DNA of 64,000 nucleotides from assembly GCA_025618425.1 (NCBI GenBank), contig CM046836.1:19622278-19686277 (forward strand), read 5' to 3'. The notes under the pieces are model-generated. The model saw nothing but the letters and a program-made list of their open reading frames with translations. It had not been told where the DNA came from and did not search any database. Numbering within the stretch: position 1 is the stretch's first letter; every line of letters starts with the position of its first letter. The stretch comes from Heliocidaris tuberculata (lineage: Eukaryota; Echinodermata; Echinoidea; Camarodonta; Echinometridae). This document shows positions 46,770 to 57,520 of this stretch, in pieces. Made by a program: the position numbers and the translations under genes.

Positions 46770-47211
46770 TAGCTGAATAGTCATATGAATAATACAATTG
46801 AAATTGGGGCGATTTCCAAGCTTCCTTGTGAATTGTAGCGTCATGACAGCAGTTTTGCAATGGTCTACAATTTTAAGGGGTTTGTCCTTTACTCAGATTA
46901 CAAGGCTTACAATGCATTGGATTTTAAATTCCTGGTATTCATATCATGATTCCTAACCTTAATTTAAGAAAAATTCTTTTTTTTTTTTTTTTTTTTTTTT
47001 TTTTCCCCTTCCACAGGGTTCTTTATTTACAAAAAACAAATTCAACAAATACAAATAATCATATACTTTCGTATTCAGGATCGTGCAACAGAATGAGTAA
47101 ACAATGGCATAACAATGAACATCACGGCCCAAACTTAAGGGCAGAGAAAAAATAAAATTTCTTTTTTTCAATACATATGATATAAAACAATACGTAGTAA
47201 ATTGATCATTT

Positions 47212-47559
47212 TCATGTTGTCACGCTGCCAACACTCTCAAAACATTTTCTGAATAGAAACCATTTCTTCAGTAATTTCTTTTCTTTGAGATTCGTTTGAT
47301 GAATGTATTTTTCCATTTCGTAATAACATTTTACAGCTAATATAATTTTCTCAAATGAAGGTAATTGATTTTGTAATTTGGCATGAAATATTTCTCGTCG
47401 TACAACCATCAGTATACAGTTTAGTGCATTGTTATTGATACCGCAAAATCCAAACAACTTATTTTGATTTGTAAGTATAACCTTTTCCCCAGTATTATAA
47501 AGTACCCAGTACTCAAATTTAGACCATATTACATTCGTGTACTGACAAGAGCAAAACAC
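47212..47559 (-). pseudogene. LINE ORF2 C-terminal segment (frameshifted)
   Basis: This 115-residue frame continues the C-terminal part of ORF2 after a second frameshift. It opens with the CSC part of a Cys-rich stretch whose earlier cysteine codons sit just upstream in the same frame, between 47560 and 47612 on the minus strand, before the annotated ATG. The first ATG is therefore not a true start. It ends in a TAA just before the 3' UTR. A C-terminal Cys/His region is usual in L1/Tx1-type ORF2 and is thought to bind nucleic acid. The frame is shifted from the RT segment at a run of seven A (minus strand, near 47599-47605), which is consistent with one inserted A. Confidence 0.7.
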
Positions 47560-47584
47560 GTGTATAATGGTTTCTTCACTGTTA

Positions 47585-49648
47585 TTAAAAAAGGTGCATT
47601 TTTTTATCAGTTACCACACCAAATTTCAACAATGCATCTCTCATATATAATATTCTGTTTAAAATCTTGATTTGGAACCATCTCATATTGGTATCTATTG
47701 ATTGAAAAGGAATTAAACAATATGACCCCCATCGTTCATCCTGAATATCTAAGATTTTTTTCCACTTTATAAGACTTTTACATTCTTTGACTTTGTATTT
47801 TAAGAAAGACTGATAAATATGGGAACAACCAGATTTTGTTTTCACTATAAGGTGCAAAGCTTCAGGAATTATAGGTTCTATGGCCTTTGGAATTACACGT
47901 GTACTCTTTTCAAAACCTGACCGAACAGCATTACATAGACCATAGTACTGGAGAAAGTTTGTTTGTATGTCAAACCGACGTTGAAAATCAAAATATGAAA
48001 GAAAAGATCCGTCTTGTTCTAAAATGTCATTCACAAAACGTATTCCCTTTACACTCCAGGACCTAAAGTATATTACTCTACCATTCATTTTTATTTGGGG
48101 GTTATTCCAAAGAGGTTGACATGCAATATTTTCAATAAAAAGTTCCACCAGGTCTGACCATGCTAAAAGAACCTCTTTCCAAAATGGATTTGGTGTCAAG
48201 TCTGCCAAGTTTTTGTAGTAAATAGATCCCATATACAAATGAAAAGAATAATTTTGAGGCAAGAACGAATAAAACATATGGAAAGTGTAATTTTTTACCT
48301 GAGAATCACTTACAAATCTTCTAATCCACGATATCTTTAGAGATTTGGCATGAATAAAAATATTAATCATTTTAACTCCGCCTTCAGAGTATAGTTGACA
48401 CATTTGTTCTCTACTTATCTTATCAGGTTTGTTACCCCAGATAAACGCATAAAAAGAACGGTTTATATCTATCATAATTTGAGAATTAGGTTCTGGAAGT
48501 GATAATAACAAATAATTTAGTTTTGGTACCAACAAACTTTTAACTACAGTTATCCTCCCTAAGACAGTTAAGGTTCTTTTTGACCATGACATAATTTGGC
48601 GTTTTATTTCTTTAATTTTTTCACAATAATTATGATTGACCATTTCTAACAAGTTAACCGAAAAGTCTATTCCTAGGTATCTCGAGTAACCTTCGGATAC
48701 CCAATTTAGTTTGTGTTCTGGCATTAATTGTTTCTTACAGGCCCTATTTTTTCCGATCCATATCACTTGAGTTTTCGTAATGTTTATCTTAAGGTTTGAC
48801 ATTTTTTCAAAATCATCTAGAATACTTAGTGCACAGTGTAACTCTTCCTTTGTACCATTAAGTGTCAAAAGAGTGTCATCTGCGTATTGTAGGAGTTTAC
48901 TTGTTTTTCCATTTAAATACAAACCAGATATAGAATTGGAGCGCCTAATCAAAATTCCTAGTATTTCGCTAACAAGTAAAAAAAGGTAGGGCGATAAAGG
49001 GTCTCCTTGACGACACCCTCGTCCTATAACAAATCTCTCTGTACAAAATCCATTTACTGTAACACTAGAAGACGCATTTTCATAAAATAAATGAATCCAT
49101 TTTTTCAATGATGGCCCGAAGCGAAAGAAATCAAGAACATTAAAGAGAAACTTATGCGATACAGAATCAAATGCCTTTTCGAAATCAATAATCAACAACA
49201 TGCCTGGTATATCTCTAAGTTCTGTGTACAGTAGCGTATCGTAAAGTAAACAAATATTTTCCCCAATAAAACGCCCTTTTAAGAATCCCTTTTGATTCTC
49301 GTGTATTAAATAGGGCAGCACATGCTTCAGTCGATTTGATATACATCCAGATGCTATTTTGTATATAACATTTAACAGTGAAATAGGACGCCAATTCTTT
49401 AGTAAATGTCGAGGTTTGTTCCCTTTAGGTATCAGTGTGATTATACCTATTTTTTGTGACTGCGACAGTTCTCCTGTGAAGTAAGCGTAGTTCAAAGATT
49501 TGATAATGAATGTTTTAAGATATTGCCAAAATAATCGATAAAATTCAACAGTGAAACCATCTTGCCCTGGGGATTTGTTAGTCTTCATACTTTTGAGCAT
49601 TTGATAAACCTCCTCTTCTCTCAAAGGACCTTCCAATATTGTGGACAT
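47585..49648 (-). pseudogene. LINE ORF2 reverse transcriptase segment
   Basis: A 687-residue open stretch holding the reverse transcriptase domain that copies element RNA at the nicked target. Motifs in order: SPGQDG (about residues 26-31), IPKGNKPR (73-80), RPISLLN (87-93), DFEKAFD (155-161, first catalytic Asp), RQGDPLSPYLF (213-223) and YADD (255-258, catalytic Asp pair). The catalytic residues are intact. About 400 residues of thumb and connector follow. The ATG used here is internal. The frame continues upstream for about ten codons, and the natural start is that of the endonuclease segment. The two are out of frame by one base within about 49665-49690. The frame ends prematurely in TAA at 47585 after the A-run frameshift. 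Confidence 0.9.
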
Positions 49649-49661
49649 TTCCGGAGTTAAC

Positions 49662-51023
49662 TTAGGAATATCTGATTAATAATGTATCAAGATTTACATC
49701 TTCAGTTTCTTTACTCGCATACAAATTTGAGTAAAACCTAAATATTTCTTTTAATATACAATCCTGTCCACTAATAACATCCCCATTCTCTGTTGACAAT
49801 TGACGTATTTCTTTATTTACTTTATTCTGTTTTTCTAAGTTTAAAAAGAATTTTGATGGCTTTTCTCCAAGCTCCATCCACTTGATTCTTGATCTCATAG
49901 CGATGCCATCATTTACTTTCAAGCGAAGAGTTTCAAGTTGTGATTTTCTGTTACTTAATTCTATCAATACAGCAGTCTTATCATTCGATATCACTAATTT
50001 TTGTTCCAGTTCTTCTATATTTCTTTCTAGTTCCTTTTCCCGATTTACATTTTTTTTCTTGATGAAAGAGCCATATGATATAGATTCTCCACGTAATATC
50101 ATCATCAAGGTTTCAAAAAATAACTGGTCATTGATAGAAAATTCACATTCCCCAACTATATTATCATTTTGATCAAACTCCACTTTATCTATTGCGTAAA
50201 ATGTAATTGTCTCTTTTATAGTTTTAGTAATTTTGGAAACAAAAATTTCATCTTTTAATAGAGAATTGTTAAACTTCCAAGTTCCGGGGCCCCTTTTAAT
50301 CTGATTTAAACTCAAGTTAAGACGAATTAATGAATGGTCTGTTCGATAACCAGAGATAATATCGGATTTATGAACTAAAGAAAGCAATTCTGATGAAATT
50401 AAAAAGAAATCTAATCTACCTTGTTTAAAAGGATTCGGCTGCCGCCATGTATAGTACTTTTTCATTGGATATCTAATTCTCCATGGGTCGCAAAGGTCTA
50501 ATTCATTCTTCATATTGTTTACCTGCTGTCTCGCTCTAGGGTTATTTACATGTAAATAATTATGAGTATCAAAGGTGTGGTCCTGAACTAAATTCCAGTC
50601 CCCACAGATAATGACATGTGGATTATCGAATTCAATTATAATACATTGAAGATCTGCGAAAAAGGTTGGATTATCAGTGTTTGGTCCATATAAAGACGCA
50701 AGAGTAATACCGTATTCATACAGGGTCAAGTCTAAAACAACCAGATTTCCCCGATTATCTATTCTACAGTTGTTAACTTTGACCGCAATAGTATCCTTGA
50801 AAAGAATTGCTACTCCTCTAGAGCTGGATGTATGATGGGAGAAAAAACAGCCGCCTCCCCAATCCCTATGTATTTCTGTTTCTATTTCAGGAGTAAAGTG
50901 GGTATCTTGGATACAACATATATCGTATGATTTCGATTTCAAATATAACAGTACATCTTTTCTTTTCTTATCGCTAGCTAAGCCGTGACAGTTCATTGAA
51001 ATAAAAGTAATGTCATCCTGCAT
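49662..51023 (-). pseudogene. LINE ORF2 apurinic/apyrimidinic-like endonuclease segment
   Basis: A 453-residue frame beginning with ATG. The first ~235 residues form an APE-type endonuclease that nicks the target DNA. Visible motifs are SMNCHG (Asn11), QDTH (39-42), YGPN (112-115), GDWN (141-144), RLDFFLIS (203-210) and TDHSL (228-232). Asp142/Asn144 and Asp229/His230 of the active site are present. The usual Glu in the QETH motif is Asp40 here, which is either a lineage variant or a weakening change. Residues about 240-450 form the linker to the RT. The frame runs into TAA at 49662, a few codons after the point where the reading frame should pass to the RT segment. The start fits the 5' end of an ORF2, since no open frame in this phase extends further up. 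Confidence 0.9.
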
Positions 51024-51270
51024 CAGAAAAGAGTTTTATGGCGAGAAAAGGCAACGAACTACCTGTGGAAGCATTTTTCAATATAGACACAAACAAAACA
51101 ACGAAACAACTACACAACACACGAACACGGAACACAAAGGTGGGCTCGCTCTGCGAGCCCGAATAACGCCACGCCCGATAAGCCCCGGGAAACATCATCG
51201 CGGCCAAGGCAAAAGAAAAAAGCCTGTAGGGATACCATCCCTAAATCCTCTCAAGACCCTCTGAAATACT
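51024..51270 (-). other. Probable 5' leader of the LINE
   Basis: GC- and CpG-richer than its surroundings (CCCGGGGCTTATCGGGCG on the minus strand). It is directly upstream of the endonuclease ATG. No coding frame for ORF1 is present. Confidence 0.45.
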
Positions 51271-51323
51271 AGAGTCATTATTTAAAGCAGGGAACTGTAA
51301 CTAAGAACCCTGTTTAAAGTGTA

Positions 51324-52225
51324 TTTGTGGAAGAGGGAATTCACACAGTGCGATATCAAACAGCACTGACAAAATACGACACCTAAAATCCATCCTGGAA
51401 AACCTGATATCAAGATTTTTCTTTCTCATATGACTTGATAGGTAAAGAAAAGAGACAAGTATACGAGAACAAAGCATCAAAAATCCTTTTGATGAAAACG
51501 TGATATAAAGACATGTCTATTTCTCATGAGATTCAATTTGAAAAGAAAAGGGACAACTATTTCAGAATAAAGCACCCAAATCCTTTCGATAAGAACCCAA
51601 TATAAAGATGTCTCTTTCTCTGAAGACGAAAGAAGAAAGAAAGAAGAAGAAGAGAAAAACAAAAACAAACAAAAAACAAAAAAACATACCAGAACGAATA
51701 AAAATCGTTTTTGTGGAAACCTGATATAAAGACATGTTTCTGTCTCATAAAACTTGGTTGGTAAAAGAGAAAGGAAAATAATACCAGAACAAATCACCGA
51801 AAATTTTTTTGGTGAAAGTTTAACATCAAGATATGTCTTTTTCTCATGAGACGTGATTTGATGGGAAACAGGACAAGTATTCACGGGGGGGAAAAAAAAG
51901 GGGGAAAAAAAAAAAAAAAAAAAAAATTGTGGAAAATAGAATTCACACTGTGCGATATCAAACTGACAAAAAAAAACACAAAAAAAAAAAACCGACACCT
52001 AAAATCCAACTTGGAAAACCTGATATTAAGATGTTTCATTCTTATAAGACTTGGAAGGTAAAGAAAAGGGACAAGTATACGAAAACTAAGCATCAAAAAT
52101 CCTTTTGATGAAAATGTGATATAAAGACATGACTATTTCTCATGAGACTCGATTTGAACAGAAAAAGGACAACTTGATTCAGAACAACATATCAAAAATC
52201 CTTTCGATAAAATTCTGTTTCTCTA
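51324..52225. repeat. ~100-bp tandem repeats with a ~600-bp higher-order period
   Basis: Units carry AAAATCC-TTTTGATGAAAA, GTGATATAAAGACATG, TCTCATGAGA and AAGAAAAGGGACAA. About five lie in 51370-51870. A block starting GGAA-A-GGAATTCACACAGTGC (51328) recurs from about 51928 with the following units, giving a second-order duplication. An A/G homopolymer stretch (51887-51926) separates the blocks. Frames over it are shadows. Confidence 0.85.
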
Positions 52226-53114
52226 AAATTTTGACATCTAATGTATTTGCCATTTCTTCGAAAATCATTATTGAAGTTGGATCACATTGCAGTGTCCGGT
52301 GGGCTCAAGATGACGTTGGGCCTCTGTCAGGTTTGAAAGGCAGAACGTTTTAAAAATCATAGACAACCCTTACCAGTATCTCATCTGATAGGCTGCTCAT
52401 AAACTATAAATACATAAACATTGCAAACTAAAAACTTTTCATTTATATTCTTTAATAGGCTAGGCTATCTCAAAATACATAATACCATTACAAGACAGAA
52501 ACCTTTTCAACATATGACTCTAATAAGATTACTCATATCATAATAAGCTATATATGATTTACTGACCAATTAAAGCATGAAACATGTTTATATTTCTCTG
52601 ACTTGCCAGTGAAACAGGATATTTTAACAGACTAGAAATGGACTTGTAGTGCCTATACCTTTATGATTCTTTTATTCATAATATCTATGTCATTATAAGC
52701 CACAGGCCTAACTATCTATTTACTAAGCTCACAACTTACCAATTAACTGACCAATTGCATTTCTTTAATTGACTTGCTAGTAAAACAGAATGTTTTCATA
52801 AACTAGAGACAGACTTATAGAGGGCCTATACCTTTATAATCAGCTTAGTCATATCATTTATCTCATTATAAGCCAGAGGCATGCTGATATTATCAGATCT
52901 CTTTAATAAGCTTACCAATAAAGCTTAACAATGATGTATAACAAGATTATCAATTTTCTACACAACAAATCTAAGTACTGTAGATGTTAAAGAATTTTGA
53001 GTTCACATTTCATATCTGCTCTTGAATTCATGCATTGTTTTCAAGAGAGGTAGGAGGCAGGAAAAATAATACTGATGAAAAAGGAAAGAGGCAATAAAAA
53101 AGTGATATAGAGGG
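52226..53114. other. AT-rich DNA with an old duplication, no gene seen
   Basis: A phrase built of ATTTCT-TGACTTGC(C/T)AGT(G/A)AAACAG then ACTAGA-A-GGACTT-TAG and CCTATACCTTTAT recurs near 52590-52670 and 52760-52835, a ~175-bp diverged tandem repeat. Confidence 0.5.
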
Positions 53115-53134
53115 AAGAGAGAGAGAGAGAAAGG

Positions 53135-53185
<51 letters not shown>

Positions 53186-53350
53186 AGAGAGAGAAGAGAG
53201 AGAGAGAAGAGAGAGAGAGAGAAAAAAAAAAGAGAGATAGAGAGAGATAAAGAGAAAGAAAAAGAAAGATATAGAGAAAGAGAAAGATAGAAAGAGAAAA
53301 ATAGAGAGAGAGCAACAGGAATGGGGAAGGAGTAGGAGAGAAAGGAAGAT
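53115..53350 (+). repeat. (GA)n-rich microsatellite
   Basis: AGAGAGAG with GAAGAG and AAAGAAAG interruptions and an A run at about 53223-53230. Confidence 0.95.
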
Positions 53351-54659
53351 ATACAAGAGATATTAGAAAGATTAGATACAGAGGAGAAAGAAGAAAAATG
53401 AAGATGTGACAGAATCTGAAAGGAAAAAAACCCATCAATAATAAAAGGGGAAAATGCAGGAAATTAGACATTATAAATACAAGTCAAATGAACTCCCCAG
53501 GCCCTATATTACAAAAAAAAGACAGAACAAAAAAATACTTTCAAATACAATTATGATATAATTTTTAAACAGTCAATTTTAGTTGAATTAAAGTTAACAA
53601 TGTCATTGTATACTCTTATGAAATCAAATTAATATTGTGGCATCTAAAGCCACTACGGAATGCCATATTCCCAACCTTGGAAACAGAGTACTTTCTCGCG
53701 GCCTCTTATTAATTTAATTCCATTAGTATTACTTAAATTCCTGTTACGACCTTGCAATCTCCTAATTAACAACTTCTATCTTGCGGCACACCTCCAAAGC
53801 CCTAATCCACTCAACAATACTGCATTAATACTTCTCGACAATAGGGAAAATAAGTGTTAGAATAATGCCATGATCCCATATATGCTTTGTAACTCTGCCG
53901 GCAGCTTTTCCACCTTTACTCTTCCCCCTTTGGTTTCCCCCCAAACAAATAATTCATCTTCACTTATTATTGTGTCGTGACTCAAATTGGGTGATTAATT
54001 CAAGCGGTGGGGGTGTTCATCTTGTTATCAGACGCAATCGCTTCTGAAAACCAATCAAATATGTATTAGCACCTAGCTAGGCTTATTAGCCAGACTCTAT
54101 TGTTTCACATGCTTATAGAGCATTGTTACTAAATTTGAAATACCCTCTGTCACTCATTGATAACTGCTGGATTACACTTCTAAGCAGTTGACAAGTGGGG
54201 TGAATAGGGTTTAAGAGAAGGTTGATTATAAAAGGTGAAAAAAAATTTGTGACCTCTCATTCTATTTTTGACTAGTATGTCAGTTTGGAAGAATATCATA
54301 GAAGAAATGCCCCCTGAAAAGGACTGCTCTTCAGTCACCCTCATATTCAAAGTACAACGAGAAATAGAGGAAAGGTTTGGACCAAACTTTCAACTGCACA
54401 TGTGTGTGTGTAGTCCCATATATGCCTTTCTTTGTAAAGTGCCTCAAGATGGAGTCAATTTCCTACCAATATGACGATTTACAGTAAAACTGCCCAGTAT
54501 ACACCAATTCTCATGTACACATAATCAACCTTTCCTAATAGACAGCTTCGGTAATGTATGCAAATTTTATACATACCTTTCAAACAGAGGTTGTTCTTGA
54601 CAACCTGAAAAATTAATCCTATGCTATGCACAGGCAATTGACTTAATCTAGCATCATTA
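53351..54659. promoter_or_regulatory. Includes a candidate regulatory island at 53640-54130
   Basis: 53640-54130 is free of simple repeats and rich in homeodomain-like cores (TATTAATTTAATTCC, CTAATTAAC, GTGATTAATTC, TTATTAGC). It also has TTGTTATCAG and AACCAATCA words. No frame with a motif lies within it. I infer a possible enhancer from word content only. The rest of the interval is AT-rich, and the 68-residue frame at 54268-54474 is unrecognised. Confidence 0.25.
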
Positions 54660-54855
54660 TCTTTGTATTATAAATACTTTCCTGCCATTTATAGCAAATT
54701 GCACTCAAATATAAAAAGTGTGTATCCAGATAATTAGTTGTTTTTTTCCTGAACAATCAGCTACATGCATTGAGAAGGTCCTTCCCAAGCATCCTTATCT
54801 TTGTACATTTATTATAAATACTTTCCTGCCATTTATAGCAAATTTCACCAAATAT
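54660..54855 (+). repeat. ~140-bp tandem duplication
   Basis: ATTATAAATACTTTCCTGCC followed by ATTTATAGCAAATT occurs at about 54667 and again at about 54811, with CTTTGTA just before each. Confidence 0.8.
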
Positions 54856-56828
54856 CACCAATATAACAGGAATAAACCTGGAAACTGGACCTTGAAGTGT
54901 GAGTAAGTAATATTGGTTTGTGTATGAGAGCAATTAATCAGAAAACCCTTTCAAAATTCAATTAAGTAACACCACTGAATATGGAGTCCCCTCAAGAATT
55001 ATTATGTTTATAAATTATCCATAAAATCACTTTACAGCTTGAAGCAAAATAGTTGTTTATTGGGATCAGAAACTAATTTTCACTGCAATAAATCTGCCAA
55101 GACACTCATTAATGTATTGAATAATCCAGCAGGTCTTTTCTGTTCCAATAAAACCTCCAATAAATAAAAACACCTATTCTTAGGAATTGGGTATTGAGAA
55201 CAGTTGCGAGGGCGGAAAACAGAGCTAAGAAAAGAAGAGACAACGCATTTACATTTCCAAAGGATTTATTCTCTACAGGGAGATGAATATATACAGTACA
55301 GTGCAGGAAGAGCATAAAGTGAAGCAACTTTACACCATTCCCAAAGTGAGCACCCCCACCCCTCCCCCCCCCCCCCCCCAAAAAAAAAAAAAAAAAAAAA
55401 ATGGAAAATTTGAAATAACAAATGCGAGGGAACTGAGAGAGATTTAGCACTGGGAAGCTCATTAAAGGCTTTCAAAGGCTAAAAGGTAAGAGCTCTTACT
55501 TTGTTTTCACATTTAAAAAAAAATGTCCCAAAGGAAATCTTACATGTTTTCATAAGAATTCCAAAATAGTAGTTCTTCTATGTCACACAAAGGTGACCAA
55601 ATCACTAGATGATCTTGATCAACACTTAATAACAAATTTTTAAAAATCTGCTATTCCCAAGCTTCTGCTTCTCTATTTTTTCTGCTTCAATTTAGGTTTA
55701 ATTTCTATGAAGTTTCCCTTTTCCTTCAACACAAAAATAATATGCCAGAGAATAAGAGATTTGCAAGATGATTAAACTATTTGAAAATTGACCTAACACA
55801 TATCCTACAGTCAAACTAAATCACTGTAAATAAAGCATGCGATTCATGATTTATGTACTATGTGTGTCACTCTTTTAAGTGATCAAACTCGACCGAGACA
55901 TCCTAAATTCCCATACCAAAACAAATTATCTATTACCTGTGAACTACAGATATTCTTTGTCCTAGCATCTTTGGCCAAAATGTGAAGAGGTTAAAAATCA
56001 ATTGCAGTATAAAACCCCAAATTAACTTCCCCCATGAAGCCCCTGCAAAGAAAAATCAATGATTGGACATACAGAAACAGGTTTATCATTTCAAAACCAA
56101 GAGCAAACCTTTCCGCAGTTAGTAGTCTGAAAGAGCAAAACCTATTCATGATACATAAAGTTAATTATCAATCTGAATGAACTATCTTGGTCAAAATATT
56201 CTAAACAAGCCCTTTTTAAGTATCATTTATGTTGCAAATCTCTTGGTCTCTTCAATATAAATGCTGTGCTTACTTGTCTAAAATAAAGATATTATCTCTC
56301 ATATTCAAGCTTATAACTGACTATAAAGTTTTACAAAAAGAGAAAAAGGATCAGGTCTGGTACAGTAAACTATATGCTTAAACTGCTTAAACTATATGCT
56401 TATACGGTAAACATAAAACTAGAATATGAATGTATCATTGACATTCGATTCACACAAATAAAATACCTGTATAATTCCCATACCATTTCTGTTATAAGAA
56501 ATGAAGGTACAAACATACAAAGTACACCTCAACTTAAAAGATGAATGTTTACATTCTCATACATCTTTTTCCATATCTCTTAGACCGTGATGAAGTTGAG
56601 GGGAAAAGACAACCGAGGAAGCCTTAGGAAAAGGCTAGAATAGGTACTTCAAGTATTGAATGCCTGCCCCCTTCTTAATCTGATGAATACCCTTCTTTAA
56701 TCACAAGTGGGATTACCCCTCTATAGAACCGGTATCAATAGGAGAATCTGCGGGAGCATGGGTTCTTAAGAAGTACAGGTACATGTATTTAAGTAGCTAC
56801 AGCTATTTACAATAATTAGGGTAATATC
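54856..56828. other. AT-rich DNA, no gene seen
   Basis: A poly-C/poly-A junction lies at about 55362-55400 (C run then 21 A). Short overlapping frames there are shadows. The rest has no recognised repeat. CTTAAACTATATGCTTA-like words are doubled at about 56370-56402. Confidence 0.5.
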
Positions 56829-56900
56829 ATCTGTTGCAAGCCAGAAAGGATTTACATTTTATCTTTGAGGACAGACTCAACGCCCTTCTGGGGGTAATAA
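56829..56900. repeat. Hairpin-family member H6
   Basis: The left arm CTGTTGCAAGCCAGAAAGG pairs with the right arm CAACGCCCTTCTGGGGG. The left arm is decayed. It is preceded by ACATGTATTTAAGTAGCT, which recurs after it as ACATGTATTTACATAGCT (56901). Confidence 0.65.
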
Positions 56901-56933
56901 CATGTATTTACATAGCTGGAACTATTGATAGTC

Positions 56934-57421
56934 AGGTTCACACCAAGGGAGCTAAACTTTAAGTTTCGCTTGTAGTTTCAGAACTTTAAGTTAACTTGTA
57001 GTTGTCTTGGAGTTTCAGACCGTATGAACGGACTTGTAGTTTTGAAACTTTAAGTTAACTTGTAGTTCTAGAATCACAAACGAGCTGGGGGGTCCTCCAT
57101 CGCAGTTTCGGACCATGTGGACAGAATAAACTTTAAGTTTCACAAGCTCGTAATTAACAATGACCTCTCTGTTCATGTTAAACCTCCGGGTCATACGCTT
57201 TCCAAGAATTAATAACACAGGATCTGTATGTGTACGGTACACACATTCGGTAGTATCGATCTACTTCTGGAGTTAACAATGACGATCGCTCGGCTTGTAG
57301 TTTCAGAACAATGAGCATCATTGTTTCGGGCCCGTGCAAATTACCCTCGGCATGGTTAATGGGTCATTTTTTCGTTAACTTAAAGTTTCGATACTACTAG
57401 TCCCGTATGAACGTAGCTAAA
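56934..57421. mobile_element. Candidate ~490-bp element with GTTCAYAC ends
   Basis: The left end GTTCACACCAAGGGAGCTAA and, reversed, the right end TTAGCTACGTTCATACGGGA share GTTCAYAC, followed inside by AACTTTAAGTT. ACTTTAAGTTAACTTGTAGTT-type words recur at least three times in the left third. It lies between hairpins H6 and H7. Confidence 0.45.
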
Positions 57422-57438
57422 GATAATTATTGTAATAA

Positions 57439-57520
57439 TGTCTTTTGAGAGCCAAAAGGGGGTTAACTTACCTCATTGAAAACAGACTTAACACAGGCCT
57501 TCTGGCTCTCAACACACAAT
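57439..57520. repeat. Hairpin-family member H7
   Basis: The left arm TTTTGAGAGCCAAAAGGGGG pairs with the right arm AGGCCTTCTGGCTCTCAAC. Outer ATGTC and CACAAT. Confidence 0.75.

Larger units (their letters stand above)
46977..51270 (-). mobile_element. L1/Tx1-type LINE retrotransposon, degraded, minus strand
   Basis: Reading on the minus strand, the element has a short GC-rich 5' segment (about 51270-51024), an endonuclease segment, a reverse transcriptase segment, a C-terminal segment, a 3' UTR with AATAAA (47022-47027) and a 28-bp poly(A) tail (T run at 46977-47004). The domain order is that of a LINE ORF2 of the APE-endonuclease type. The motif style (RPISLLN, RQGDPLSPYLF, YADD) points to the L1/Tx1 group by recognition, not by a tree. 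I see no ORF1, so the copy is 5'-truncated or its ORF1 is lost. Two single-base frameshifts break ORF2. The 5' boundary is uncertain and no clear target duplication was found. Confidence 0.88.
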
